Source: an uncultured Lachnospiraceae bacterium
GTDB taxonomy: Bacteria; Bacillota; Clostridia; Lachnospirales; Lachnospiraceae
Assembly (NCBI GenBank): GCA_910586585.1
Contig: CAJUKA010000004.1
Location: forward strand, 1 to 64,000
Direction of reading: 5' to 3'
Length of the DNA stretch: 64,000 bases
A program made the translations under genes and the position numbers. Shown here piece after piece: positions 28,829 through 37,736 of this stretch (within the stretch, counting starts at the first letter, position 1; every line of letters starts with the position of its first letter). Under the pieces are notes generated by a model. That model worked only from the letters and a program-made list of their open reading frames with translations, did not search any database and was not told the origin of the DNA.

Positions 28829-29944
28829 ATGTTTAGGAATTACAGGATTCGAGATTATGATTTTAAACTTATATTTTTTTTGGTAGGGCTTACCGTATTG
28901 GGAATATTTTCAATTGGAAGCGCAAAAGTTGAAGTTCAAAACAAGCAGATTCTTGGGTTTGTTATGGGTTTATTTATTATGATTGTACTTTCTTTTTTTG
29001 ACTATTCCTTTTTTCTGCGTTTTTACTGGGTAATCTATGCATTGAATATTGTTTTTCTACTTATGGTTTCTTTCTTGGGAAAAGAGGTAAAGGGTGCAAC
29101 CCGCTGGCTTGAAATCGGAGGCATACGATTTCAGCCGTCAGAGCTTACCAAAATTATGCTGATTCTGTTTTATGCACAATTTATTTTAAAACATCATGAA
29201 AAGTTGAACTCTCTGAAAAATATGGCGGCGATTATTTTATTGCTGATACCTCCATTGTATTTGGTCTATGATCAGCCAGATATGTCCACTACAATTGTAA
29301 TTGCACTTATTTTCTGCGTTGTATGGTATGTTGGCGGACTCAGCTACAAGTTTATATTCGGTACACTTGCAATTGCAATACCAACAGCAATTGTTCTGTT
29401 TATCATGGTTCTTCAACCTGGTCAGACAATCATCAATGATTATCAGCAGGGAAGAATTTTAGCATGGTTATATCCTGAACAATACAAGCAGACGACAGCT
29501 TATCAGCAGACAAATGCAATGATGGCAATTGGTTCCGGACAATTATGGGGAAAAGGCTTAAATAATAACATGATTAGTTCTGTAAAAAACGGAAACTTTA
29601 TTTCTGAGCCGCAAACAGACTTTATATTTACCGTTGTTGGTGAAGAACTTGGATTTGTAGGAGGGTGCACCGTCATCGTCTTGTTATTTCTTATAACCTT
29701 GGAGTGTTTGAATGTTGCAAGGAAAGCAAAAGATATTGCTGGAACCTGTATTGCGTCAGGAATGGCGGCACTTGTTGGATTTCAAAGCTTTGTAAATCTA
29801 TCCGTTGCTACAGGACTGATTCCCAATACAGGCGTTACGTTACCGTTTGTAAGCTATGGAATGACTTCGTTGGTAAGTTTATATATTGGGATGGGCTTTG
29901 TGCTAAATGTACGATTACAATGCGTTAGAAAGTACAATAATTAG
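28829..29944 (+). CDS. rodA: peptidoglycan polymerase RodA (SEDS family)
   Basis: Glycosyltransferase that polymerises lipid II during elongation, paired with the PBP2 encoded upstream. It has about ten membrane helices. The SEDS signatures GATRWLEIGGIRFQPSELTKI, DQPDMST, FTVVGEELGF and the C-terminal GLIPNTGVTLPFVSYGMTSL are all present. At 371 residues it is typical. It is rodA rather than ftsW by context with mre and min. Confidence 0.93.
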   Translation: MFRNYRIRDYDFKLIFFLVGLTVLGIFSIGSAKVEVQNKQILGFVMGLFIMIVLSFFDYSFFLRFYWVIYALNIVFLLMVSFLGKEVKGATRWLEIGGIRFQPSELTKIMLILFYAQFILKHHEKLNSLKNMAAIILLLIPPLYLVYDQPDMSTTIVIALIFCVVWYVGGLSYKFIFGTLAIAIPTAIVLFIMVLQPGQTIINDYQQGRILAWLYPEQYKQTTAYQQTNAMMAIGSGQLWGKGLNNNMISSVKNGNFISEPQTDFIFTVVGEELGFVGGCTVIVLLFLITLECLNVARKAKDIAGTCIASGMAALVGFQSFVNLSVATGLIPNTGVTLPFVSYGMTSLVSLYIGMGFVLNVRLQCVRKYNN

Positions 29945-29968
29945 GCAGATTTTTTATGGACCTTCACA

Positions 29969-29997
29969 TTGACGAAAAATTTACTCAAAAATTAATA
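29969..29997 (+). promoter_or_regulatory. possible promoter for mgsA
   Basis: TTGACG, 17 bp, TTAATA in the 131-bp gap after rodA. The -35 match is good and the -10 moderate. Confidence 0.4.
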
Positions 29998-30075
29998 ATA
30001 TATGATATAGATTTTTGTATGCAAAGAGGTTAAAATGTTAATAGTAAATAATTGACAAAGGAAGGTGCAGATAGA

Positions 30076-30471
30076 ATGAATATTGCGTTAATTGCGCATG
30101 ACGGAAAGAAGAAATTAATGCAGAACTTTTGTATAGCTTATCGGGGAATCTTAAGCAAAAATGAACTGTATGCAACTGGGACAACAGGAAGACTGATTGA
30201 GGAAGTTACGAATCTAAATATTCATAAACATTTGGCGGGACATTTGGGTGGAGAACAGCAGATTTGTGCACAAATTGAACACAACCAGATTGACCTTGTT
30301 ATATTTTTGAGGGATCCTTTGAATTCAAAATCTCATGAACCCGATGTGAATAATGCGGTTAAGCTTTGCGACATGCACAATATCCCGTTGGCAACAAATC
30401 TTGCATCCGCGGAGCTTTTGATAAAGTCACTTGACAGAGGAGATTTAGATTGGCGTGAAATGTACAAATAA
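30076..30471 (+). CDS. mgsA: methylglyoxal synthase
   Basis: Converts dihydroxyacetone phosphate to methylglyoxal and phosphate, a bypass that relieves phosphosugar build-up. N-terminal MNIALIAHDGKKKLM, the phosphate-binding GTTGRLI, FLRDPLNSKSHEPDVNNAVKLCD with the catalytic aspartates, and IPLATNLASAELLI are conserved. At 131 residues it is typical. The start at 30076 is preferred over an upstream TTG because GGAAGGTG precedes it. The link of mgsA to rodA/minE is conserved in Clostridia. Confidence 0.95.
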   Translation: MNIALIAHDGKKKLMQNFCIAYRGILSKNELYATGTTGRLIEEVTNLNIHKHLAGHLGGEQQICAQIEHNQIDLVIFLRDPLNSKSHEPDVNNAVKLCDMHNIPLATNLASAELLIKSLDRGDLDWREMYK

Positions 30472-31444
30472 GTTAAATAAAGTATTTTATATTGCATTAA
30501 CAACCGTTTTACTGACAACAAATCTTGCTGGGTGCGGTGCAAGAAAATATACTTTTGCGTATGACAGAAACAGAAATAATTCAAGTTTTTCTGTTGCATC
30601 ACATGCGCAGGGCGCTACAATAGAGCCATTTGCGTCAAAGTTATGTGTTGTGACAGGTGATGTCTCTAAAGGAACAGACGTGGACATGTCTGGTGCCGAG
30701 GCGGCTGGTTTGTTTGACATTGCTTCAAGCAATGTCATCTATGCCAAAAGCGTTCATGAGCGGTTAAATCCGGCTAGCCTCACAAAGGTGCTTACCGCAT
30801 TGTGTGCTCTGAAAAATAGCAGTTTAGATGAAGTTCTCACAGCCACAGAAAATGTTAATATCAGTGAGTCCGGGGCGGTGAAGCTTGGTCTTTCTCCTGG
30901 AGATACAATGACAATGGAGCAGGCACTTCATGCACTTTTATTGAAATCTGCAAATGATGTTGGAGTCATGATTGCGGAGCATGTGGGGGGAAGTGTTGAG
31001 GGGTTTGCAGAGATGATGAATGAGATGGCAAATAGTCTTGGCGCCACAAACAGTCACTTTGTCAACCCGCATGGACTTACAGATACAAACCACTATACGA
31101 CTGCTTATGATTTGTATTTGATTTGCAATGAGGCAGTGAAATATGATAAATTTACAGAAATCATTCAAAAATCCAACTATACTTCTGTTTATCATGATCA
31201 AAATGGGAATGAGAAAACAATTGATTTACAATCAAGCAATGCATATATCCGAGGAGAAGCAATTGCTCCTGATAATGTGACAGTTATTGGAGGGAAAACA
31301 GGAACAACAAATGCGGCTGGAAGCTGTCTGATCCTATATTCAAAAGACAATTCAGGGAATCCATATATCTCGGTCGTATTAAAATCAAATGATAAAACAC
31401 TGATGTATCAGGAGATGACCGATTTGCTTGATGAAATAAAATAA
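30455..31444 (+). CDS. D-alanyl-D-alanine carboxypeptidase (DacA/DacF type), probable lipoprotein
   Basis: Low-molecular-weight PBP that trims the terminal D-Ala from peptidoglycan side chains. SxxK is in ASLTKV, the SxN triad in KSANDVG, and KTG in GGKTGTT. The N-terminus ends in LAGC, a lipobox, so the protein is probably lipid-anchored rather than held by the C-terminal amphipathic helix of classical PBP5. Translation begins at a GTG inside the end of mgsA (17-bp overlap), suggesting coupling. Confidence 0.9.
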   Translation: MKCTNKLNKVFYIALTTVLLTTNLAGCGARKYTFAYDRNRNNSSFSVASHAQGATIEPFASKLCVVTGDVSKGTDVDMSGAEAAGLFDIASSNVIYAKSVHERLNPASLTKVLTALCALKNSSLDEVLTATENVNISESGAVKLGLSPGDTMTMEQALHALLLKSANDVGVMIAEHVGGSVEGFAEMMNEMANSLGATNSHFVNPHGLTDTNHYTTAYDLYLICNEAVKYDKFTEIIQKSNYTSVYHDQNGNEKTIDLQSSNAYIRGEAIAPDNVTVIGGKTGTTNAAGSCLILYSKDNSGNPYISVVLKSNDKTLMYQEMTDLLDEIK

Positions 31445-31451
31445 ATTTAAG

Positions 31452-31480
31452 TTGTTTTTTTGTCTAAATTCAACTATAAT
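31452..31480 (+). promoter_or_regulatory. promoter of the small P-loop gene
   Basis: TTGTTT, 17 bp, TATAAT; transcription would start about 50 bp before the start codon. Confidence 0.6.
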
Positions 31481-31540
31481 TATATTATTGGATATTTTCA
31501 ATATAATTAAAATTTTACGGATTATTAGGAGGTATTGCTT

Positions 31541-31963
31541 ATGGTACAGCTTATTGTAGGAAAAAAAGGTAAAGGAAAAACAAAAATAGTTCTGGATATG
31601 GTAAATAAAGAAATTGCTACCGTTTCCGGAAATATCGTATATCTTGACAAAGGTAATGATCACATGTATGAACTGAATAACAAAGTGAGACTTATCAACG
31701 TGGAAGATTATGGCGTTGCCAGTGCAGACGAATTCATTGGATTTATTCGCGGCATTGTTTCTCAGGATCATGATCTTGAACAGATATACTTTGATGGTTT
31801 CTTAAGGATTTCCTGTCTGGAAGACACTGATAGAGTAGAAGAAATTATTAATAAGCTGGATTCAATAAGTAATACATATGGATTTAAGATTATAATCAGT
31901 ATTTCAATAGATGAGGCTGAACTGCCAGAGTCCTTAAAGTCAAAGGTAATCGTTTCATTATAA
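31541..31963 (+). CDS. small P-loop protein of unknown function
   Basis: No family name can be given with confidence. The 140-residue protein opens with a textbook Walker A (GKKGKGKT, residues 7-14). After that it shows a Rossmann-like alternation (NIVYLDKG, VRLINVEDY, IYFDGFLRI, FKIIISISIDE). The IYFDGF strand could supply a Walker B-type aspartate. It is short for an ATPase and may be a stripped-down nucleotide-binding or regulatory protein. It has its own promoter and terminator, an AGGAGG site 8 bp before the ATG, and lies between cell-wall genes. Confidence 0.8.
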   Translation: MVQLIVGKKGKGKTKIVLDMVNKEIATVSGNIVYLDKGNDHMYELNNKVRLINVEDYGVASADEFIGFIRGIVSQDHDLEQIYFDGFLRISCLEDTDRVEEIINKLDSISNTYGFKIIISISIDEAELPESLKSKVIVSL

Positions 31964-31986
31964 GAAACACAAATTAGTTAATAGCG

Positions 31987-32015
31987 AAGCCTCGGAACAG
32001 TATCCGGGGCTTTTT
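31987..32015 (+). terminator. intrinsic terminator after the P-loop gene
   Basis: AGCCTCGG pairs with CCGGGGCT around a short loop and is followed by TTTTT. Confidence 0.8.
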
Positions 32016-32053
32016 CATCTTATACGAAATTTAAAGACAGCATGGGTCGTTAA

Positions 32054-32073
32054 GTGGGTGCGCTGACGCTCAA
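32054..32073 (-). repeat. degenerate palindrome A of the composite repeat
   Basis: Sixteen of 20 bases match palindrome A as seen in the 55-kb copy, and the following bases (TTTTTTA) also match its flank. Only the right half is well kept. Confidence 0.5.
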
Positions 32074-32086
32074 TTTTTTATGCACA

Positions 32087-32187
32087 CGCCGATGCAGAGA
32101 AACTATGCCACCAAAGTGGCGCATCGGCGGCGCGCGGGTAGGGGAGGTAACCTTCCCCGCCCGATTGTAAATACCTGTGCAGAGGTA
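32087..32187 (+). other. GC-rich, highly structured intergenic block (candidate ncRNA or leader)
   Basis: Three nested or consecutive hairpins follow each other. CGCCGATGC pairs perfectly with GCATCGGCG (32087-32095 / 32121-32129) and encloses an 11-base bulge and a GCCAC-CAAA-GTGGC hairpin. CGGG-GGGGAGG pairs with CC-TCCCC-CCCG (32135-32163). TACCT pairs with AGGTA (32172-32187). The base composition is much richer in G and C than its surroundings. It lies after a terminator and before the HlyD-like gene. It matches no riboswitch consensus that I recognise. Confidence 0.5.
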
Positions 32188-32223
32188 AAGTAGGCAATAA
32201 TTTTTAGAAATGGAGAGTAATTT

Positions 32224-33627
32224 GTGGCTTCTGCAAGTGTACATGACCGTAGAAAATATCAGAATAAATCTGGAAAAACGATGAACCGGATTGAATTTGC
32301 AATCTTTGGTGCAATGATTGTCTATATTATTGTTATCATTATTTCATATCTAAATTCTGAACAAATACAGGGGTACGAGATCCAGATGGGTTCTTTGTCC
32401 GTATCAAAAACTTATACTGGGATAGTACTTCGTCAAGAAGAATTGCTCAAAACCCCATATACGGGTTATATTAATTACTATATTCGAGAAGGAGAACGCG
32501 TTTCTTCAAGAGATACGGTATATTCCATAGATGAAAGCGGAAAACTTGCATCTTTATTAAATTCAGGTGAATTGGGTGAAAATACATACTCTGATGAAGA
32601 TTTGAGTGAACTTCGTTCAGAAATTATTCAGTATACCAGAGGTTTTGATTGCAAAGATTTCCACAGTATCTATGATTTTAAATATGATATTGAAGGTTCT
32701 GTAATGAAACTTGTCAATATTAGTATGTATGAAAATATAGAGGTTATGAATCAGTCAAGCCTTGGTGGTATGGTGTCTTTGTGCGCGGCTGGAAAATCAG
32801 GGTATATTGTATATAATACAGATGGATATGAAACACTGACACCTGAAAATATTACCGCAGAGATTTTTGATCAGACAAAGTATGAAAAAAATCGTATTAA
32901 TAACAATGATTTGGTAGAAAAAAATACTACTGTTGGGAAATTAATTACAGATGAAAACTGGTCACTGATTATACCTGTAGAAAAAGAACAGTCTGCAAAA
33001 CTTGAGGAAGAGGAGTATGTTAAAGTAAAGTTTATAAAAACGCAGGAAACCTCATGGGGGCAAGTAACAATACACCATCAGGCAGATACCGATTATGCGC
33101 AGCTTAGTTTTAACAACTCTTGTGTCTCTTTTTGTACTGATAGATTTGTTGATATTGAACTTATTGTTAGTGATGAACAAGGATTAAAAATACCATTATC
33201 TGCCATTGCGCAAAAAGAGTTTTTTATTGTTCCGGCCGAGTATATGAGCAAAGGAGGGCCAAATGGAAATTATGGCGTTTCCAAAGAAACCTATGATGAA
33301 AATGGAAATGTTGTTTATCAGTTTATAGAAACAACTGTTTATAATTCTGATGAAAACGAATTTTATATTGATAATACCAATTTAGATGTTGGTACCTATA
33401 TTTGCAAGCCTGATTCTACTGACAAAATGGCAATCAGCAAATCTGGTACATTAACAGGTGTTTATAATATGAATAAAGGATATGCTGACTTCAAACAAAT
33501 AACAATATTGGAAAAAAATGATGAATATGCAATTGTAAGTTCCAATACAAAATATGGACTTACGGTATATGACAGAATCGTATTAGATGCGACGAGTGTG
33601 AATAATGATGATTTCATTTATCAATAA
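32224..33627 (+). CDS. HlyD-like membrane protein of unknown function
   Basis: A 467-residue protein with a short basic N-terminus, one membrane helix (about residues 25-45) and an extracytoplasmic part. The stretches EIQMGSLSVSKTYTGIVLRQEELLKTPYTGYINYYIREGERVSSRDTVYSID look like the biotinyl-lipoyl-like half-motif of HlyD-family adaptors. The context (directly upstream of ylmE-sepF) suggests a division or envelope role more than a drug exporter, and no ABC or outer-membrane partner is near. Translation starts at GTG with GGAG 9 bp upstream; an ATG 19 codons in is an alternative. Confidence 0.75.
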   Translation: MASASVHDRRKYQNKSGKTMNRIEFAIFGAMIVYIIVIIISYLNSEQIQGYEIQMGSLSVSKTYTGIVLRQEELLKTPYTGYINYYIREGERVSSRDTVYSIDESGKLASLLNSGELGENTYSDEDLSELRSEIIQYTRGFDCKDFHSIYDFKYDIEGSVMKLVNISMYENIEVMNQSSLGGMVSLCAAGKSGYIVYNTDGYETLTPENITAEIFDQTKYEKNRINNNDLVEKNTTVGKLITDENWSLIIPVEKEQSAKLEEEEYVKVKFIKTQETSWGQVTIHHQADTDYAQLSFNNSCVSFCTDRFVDIELIVSDEQGLKIPLSAIAQKEFFIVPAEYMSKGGPNGNYGVSKETYDENGNVVYQFIETTVYNSDENEFYIDNTNLDVGTYICKPDSTDKMAISKSGTLTGVYNMNKGYADFKQITILEKNDEYAIVSSNTKYGLTVYDRIVLDATSVNNDDFIYQ

Positions 33628-33640
33628 CACTGCAGAACCG

Positions 33641-33675
33641 ATTGAAAAATCATGCGGATGCACTCATTTTTCAAT
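33641..33675 (+). terminator. possible weak terminator or hairpin before ylmE
   Basis: ATTGAAAAAT and ATTTTTCAAT form a 10-bp perfect but AT-rich stem. There is no long T run after it. Confidence 0.35.
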
Positions 33676-33708
33676 TAACAATTTGAGGCGGTATGGAGGA
33701 GGATTTGT

Positions 33709-34416
33709 ATGGAAAAAATAACAATCAAAGAAAACATAAAGGAAGTGGAAAACATTATTGCTCAGGAGTGTGAAAAAGCAGGAAGATCGCCTTCTGATGT
33801 GACCCTGATTGCAGTAAGCAAAACAAAACCTGTTGAATTGCTGAAAGAAGCATATGCATATGGATGCAGAGACTTTGGAGAGAACAAAGTACAAGAACTT
33901 CTTGATAAATATGAGGCGCTGCCAAGCGATATCAGATGGCATATGATAGGTCATCTCCAAAGAAATAAGGTGAAATATATCGTTGACAAAGTGTATATGA
34001 TTCACAGTGTTGATTCTCTACGTCTTGCCGAAGAAATCAGCAAAGAAGCATCTAAAAAAAATGTATGTGTAAATATATTGATAGAAGTGAATGTGGCGGA
34101 TGAAGAAACAAAGTATGGTGTGTCATGTGAAGAAGTCAGACAGCTTGTATGTGATATCGCAAAATTACCGAACATTCGTATCAAAGGTCTGATGACAATT
34201 GCCCCTTTTGTGGACGATGCCGAAGAAAATAGATTACATTTTCAGAAATTGAAGAAAATAGCAGTTGACATTATGCAAAAAAACATTGATAATATAGATA
34301 TGGAAATTTTATCTATGGGTATGACAGGAGACTATCCTGTGGCAGTATCGGAAGGTGCTACATATGTCAGGGTAGGCACTGGTATCTTTGGAATAAGGCA
34401 GTACATGTCGGAGTGA
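33709..34416 (+). CDS. ylmE: PLP homeostasis protein, YggS/YlmE family
   Basis: Pyridoxal-phosphate-binding alanine-racemase-fold protein that buffers PLP and affects amino-acid balance; no catalytic reaction is established. LIAVSKTKPVE carries the PLP lysine, and HMIGHLQRNK, SMGMTGDYPVAVSEGATYVRVGTGIFG are the family signatures. At 235 residues it is typical. It sits directly upstream of sepF as in B. subtilis. Confidence 0.93.
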   Translation: MEKITIKENIKEVENIIAQECEKAGRSPSDVTLIAVSKTKPVELLKEAYAYGCRDFGENKVQELLDKYEALPSDIRWHMIGHLQRNKVKYIVDKVYMIHSVDSLRLAEEISKEASKKNVCVNILIEVNVADEETKYGVSCEEVRQLVCDIAKLPNIRIKGLMTIAPFVDDAEENRLHFQKLKKIAVDIMQKNIDNIDMEILSMGMTGDYPVAVSEGATYVRVGTGIFGIRQYMSE

Positions 34417-34430
34417 AAGGAAATGTAGAT

Positions 34431-34982
34431 ATGGGAGTAATGGACAAGTTTTTAGATGCACTACATTTAAACAATGAAGATGAAGAGTATGATGAATACG
34501 ATTATTATGATGAAGGCGAAATCGTAGACAACACTGTTAGGAAACCAAAACCTATGGCTGCCGCACGCGAAGAAGATGATTATGATGAACCTATTGAGAA
34601 ACCGAGAAGACAGTCACAGAAAGTAACTCCTATCAGGGCAGTCAAAAAATCGCCTGGAAATGGAATGGAAGTCTGTGTTATCAAACCTGCAAGTGTGGAA
34701 GACGCAAGAGAAATTACAGAAACATTGTTAGCAAATCGCACAGTAGTACTTAATTTAGAGGGACTTGATGTAGAGATTGCACAGAGAATTATTGATTTTT
34801 CATCAGGCTCTACATATGCAATTAATGGAAATCTTCAGAAAATATCTAATTATATTTTCATAATCACGCCTGCGTGCGTTGATATATCAGGAGATTTTCA
34901 GGAGATTTTCTCAGGAACTTTTGATGTTCCGCCTATAGGGCAGCAATTAGGACATCAACATGGCAATGCTAGTAATTTTTAA
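34431..34982 (+). CDS. sepF: cell division protein SepF
   Basis: Membrane-binding FtsZ partner that bundles protofilaments. The N-terminal amphipathic helix (MGVMDKFLDALHL) is followed by an acidic, Tyr- and Asp-rich linker. The C-terminal DUF552 core has VCVIKPASVEDAREITETLL and RIIDFSSGSTYAINGNLQKI. The start at 34431 has AAAGGA 9 bp upstream. An earlier GTG at 34413 would overlap ylmE but lies before that site. Confidence 0.93.
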   Translation: MGVMDKFLDALHLNNEDEEYDEYDYYDEGEIVDNTVRKPKPMAAAREEDDYDEPIEKPRRQSQKVTPIRAVKKSPGNGMEVCVIKPASVEDAREITETLLANRTVVLNLEGLDVEIAQRIIDFSSGSTYAINGNLQKISNYIFIITPACVDISGDFQEIFSGTFDVPPIGQQLGHQHGNASNF

Positions 34983-35001
34983 ATGCTTATACTCGCTGTT
35001 T

Positions 35002-35034
35002 CAGGCGCATGCAGCGTAATGCTGTATGCGCCTG
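35002..35034 (+). terminator. hairpin between sepF and aroB
   Basis: CAGGCGCAT and ATGCGCCTG form a 9-bp stem continued by CAGC/GCTG inside. It is strong but lacks a T run, so it may be a terminator or an mRNA-end stabiliser. Confidence 0.55.
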
Positions 35035-35080
35035 TTATGCGGTCAAACAGGTTCTGTAACATTGAGAAGGGAGATTAACT

Positions 35081-36190
35081 ATGTCACAGAGATTAACAAT
35101 CAATCAGAATGCAAAACCTATCTATGATATTGTTTATGAACATGATTTTGGCAGACTGGCAGAAGAACTAGAGAAATTTGAGATTCACACAAAAAAGCTG
35201 TGCATTATTGCAGATTCAAAAGTAAATGGTTTATATGCAGATGAAGTTTGTGAAGCGCTCAAAGACAAGTGTAAAAAAATATTGGTTTTTTCGTTTCCTG
35301 ACGGAGAAAAAAGTAAAAATCTTGATACAATTCAGAATATTTATAAGTTTTTGATAGAAAATAAATATGACAGAAGAGATATGCTGTTAGCACTTGGCGG
35401 CGGTGTGACAGGAGATATGGCAGGATTTGTAGCAGCAACTTACTTGCGTGGTATTGATTTTGTACAGATTCCAACGTCTCTTTTAGCCCAGGTGGATAGT
35501 AGTATCGGTGGAAAAACTGGCGTAGACTGCGATCAGTACAAAAATATGGTAGGCGCTTTTTATATGCCTAAGCTTGTGTATATGAATCTATCTACTTTGA
35601 AAACACTTGATGACCGACAGTATTATTCTGGTATGGCAGAGGTTATGAAGCATGGACTGATTAAGAATGCAAATTTTTACGAATGGATCATTGATAATAT
35701 GTATGAAATCCATGACAGAGATCTGGAAACCCTTGAGGAGATGGTTCTTAAGAGCAATACCTGCAAAAAAATAGTTGTAGAAAAAGACCCCACAGAAAAA
35801 GGGGAGCGGGCTATTTTAAATTTTGGGCATACAATCGGTCATGCTATCGAAAAAGCAAAGAATTTTGAACTGCTGCATGGTGAATGTGTTGCGCTTGGCT
35901 GTGTCGCCGCAGCATATATTTCGTGGAAACGAGATCTTATTTCAAAAGATGAATACTACGAAATACGCGATATGTTTGTACCATTTAATCTGCCTATTTC
36001 TATTGAAAATATTGATCCAGAAGAAATCTTTGCGCTAACCAGTTCTGACAAAAAAATGGAAGGTGAACATCTTAAGTTTATTCTGCTCAAAAGTGTTGGG
36101 AAAGCTATGATCGATAAAACCGTAACCAAAGAGGAAATATTAGCAGGAATAAACGAAATCTATTTCACAGACGAGGATTGGGATGAGTAA
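35081..36190 (+). CDS. aroB: 3-dehydroquinate synthase
   Basis: NAD- and metal-dependent enzyme converting DAHP to 3-dehydroquinate in the shikimate pathway. The signature GGGVTGDMAGFVAATYLRGIDFVQIPTSLLAQVDSSIGGKTGV is present. So are the zinc-ligand regions GMAEVMKHGLI, LNFGHTIGHAIE and LHGECVALG. At 369 residues it is typical. No other aro gene is present; it overlaps lspA by 8 bp. Confidence 0.96.
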   Translation: MSQRLTINQNAKPIYDIVYEHDFGRLAEELEKFEIHTKKLCIIADSKVNGLYADEVCEALKDKCKKILVFSFPDGEKSKNLDTIQNIYKFLIENKYDRRDMLLALGGGVTGDMAGFVAATYLRGIDFVQIPTSLLAQVDSSIGGKTGVDCDQYKNMVGAFYMPKLVYMNLSTLKTLDDRQYYSGMAEVMKHGLIKNANFYEWIIDNMYEIHDRDLETLEEMVLKSNTCKKIVVEKDPTEKGERAILNFGHTIGHAIEKAKNFELLHGECVALGCVAAAYISWKRDLISKDEYYEIRDMFVPFNLPISIENIDPEEIFALTSSDKKMEGEHLKFILLKSVGKAMIDKTVTKEEILAGINEIYFTDEDWDE

Positions 36191-36707
36191 AAAAAATATA
36201 TTATTAACAGCAGATGTAATACTAATGATTTTTTTGATTGTTATTGATCAGATAACAAAATATTTTGCAGTTTTGAATCTGAAAGGCGTTTCGTCCTGGG
36301 TTCTTTGGGACGGTGTCTTTGAATTGCATTATCTGGAAAACCGAGGAGCTGCTTTTGGAATATTGCAAGATCAAAAGATGATTTTTATATTGATTGCTGT
36401 AGTAGTACTTGCTGTAATTTTTTATGTTTTATTCAAAGCACCTTATCAGAAAATGTATTCCAAACTGCATATTTCTCTTATATTGATTGCCGCTGGTGCA
36501 ATTGGTAATCTTATTGATAGAGTGCGTTTAGGGTATGTTGTTGATTTTTTCTATTTTAGCTTGATTAATTTTCCAGTATTTAATGTTGCAGATATCTATG
36601 TAACGGTGTCTTCTTTTTATCTGGTTATTTTACTATTATTTGTCTATAAGGAATCCGATTTGGAGTTTTTAGCTTTTAAAACAAAAAAGAATAAAGGTTT
36701 ATCATGA
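36183..36707 (+). CDS. lspA: lipoprotein signal peptidase (signal peptidase II)
   Basis: Membrane aspartyl protease that cleaves prolipoproteins after lipidation. Four hydrophobic helices and the catalytic aspartates in GNLIDRVRLGYVVDFF and FNVADIYVTV, with NRGAAFGIL between. At 174 residues it is typical. It overlaps both neighbours. Confidence 0.95.
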   Translation: MSKKNILLTADVILMIFLIVIDQITKYFAVLNLKGVSSWVLWDGVFELHYLENRGAAFGILQDQKMIFILIAVVVLAVIFYVLFKAPYQKMYSKLHISLILIAAGAIGNLIDRVRLGYVVDFFYFSLINFPVFNVADIYVTVSSFYLVILLLFVYKESDLEFLAFKTKKNKGLS

Positions 36708-37618
36708 ATGAAATCGTGTTTGATATCTCCCCAGAACTAGAGCAGGAACGCATTGATAAATGTATCTGTACTTATATGGCTGATTTATCAAGAAACTATA
36801 TACAGAAAATTATTAAAGATGGTAATGTCTGGGTCAATGATACGATAGTAAAAGCAAATTATAAGGTCCGCGTTGACGACAGAATAAAATTTATAATACC
36901 AGACTCAGTAGAACCAAATATCCCAGCACAGAATATTCCACTTGATATTTTATACGAAGATGCACATATTCTTATTGTAAATAAACCAAAGGGCATGGTG
37001 GTGCATCCGGCGCCTGGACATTATGAAGGAACACTTGTCAATGCTGTTTTGTATCATTGCAAAGAAGATTTATCTGGTATTAACGGCGTTATGCGCCCTG
37101 GAATTGTTCATCGCATTGATAAAGATACAACAGGTTCTATTATTATATGCAAAAATGACGAAGCGCACAATGCGATAGCAGCACTTTTAAAAACACATGA
37201 TGTTACTAGAAAATACAGAGCAATTGTCTATGGCGTGATACCTGATGAACAAGGAACCATCAATGCACCTATAGGGCGTCATCCCAATGATCGCAAAAAA
37301 ATGGCAATAAATGAAAAGAATGGGAAACATGCCATAACACATTTTAAAGTATTGGAGCGGTTTGACAAATATTCTTATATCGAATGTCAGCTTGAAACAG
37401 GCAGAACGCATCAAATTAGAGTTCATATGTCTAGTATTGGATATCCATTATTGGGAGATACCATATATTCAAATCGTAAATCTCCATTTAAACTAGAAGG
37501 ACAAGTTCTTCATGCTATGACAATCGGATTTGTTCATCCTAAAACTGGAAACTATGTGGAATTTGAAGCACCGCTTCCAGAGTATTTCGAAAAGTTGCTG
37601 ACAATTCTACGAAAATAA
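36704..37618 (+). CDS. rluD: RluD-type 23S rRNA pseudouridine synthase
   Basis: RluA-family enzyme with an N-terminal S4 RNA-binding domain (about residues 14-75) and the catalytic motif HRIDKDTTGSI carrying the active aspartate. The lspA-rluD order is conserved in Firmicutes. It overlaps lspA by 4 bp. The exact rRNA sites are inferred from the family. A second RluA paralogue lies at the other end of the window. Confidence 0.92.
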   Translation: MNEIVFDISPELEQERIDKCICTYMADLSRNYIQKIIKDGNVWVNDTIVKANYKVRVDDRIKFIIPDSVEPNIPAQNIPLDILYEDAHILIVNKPKGMVVHPAPGHYEGTLVNAVLYHCKEDLSGINGVMRPGIVHRIDKDTTGSIIICKNDEAHNAIAALLKTHDVTRKYRAIVYGVIPDEQGTINAPIGRHPNDRKKMAINEKNGKHAITHFKVLERFDKYSYIECQLETGRTHQIRVHMSSIGYPLLGDTIYSNRKSPFKLEGQVLHAMTIGFVHPKTGNYVEFEAPLPEYFEKLLTILRK

Positions 37619-37659
37619 CTATCTAAACAATTAGGAATGAAAGGTTTCTAAACCATATT

Positions 37660-37722
37660 ATATATAAAAACAAGACAGCAGAAGACAGATTCGTGACTTT
37701 TGCCTGTCTTGTTTTTATATAT
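37660..37722 (+). terminator. bidirectional-looking terminator after rluD
   Basis: A perfect 19-bp inverted repeat: ATATATAAAAACAAGACAG pairs with CTGTCTTGTTTTTATATAT around a 25-base loop. The long AT-rich foot supplies the U tract. Confidence 0.85.
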
Positions 37723-37736
37723 TTTTAATAAATTTA

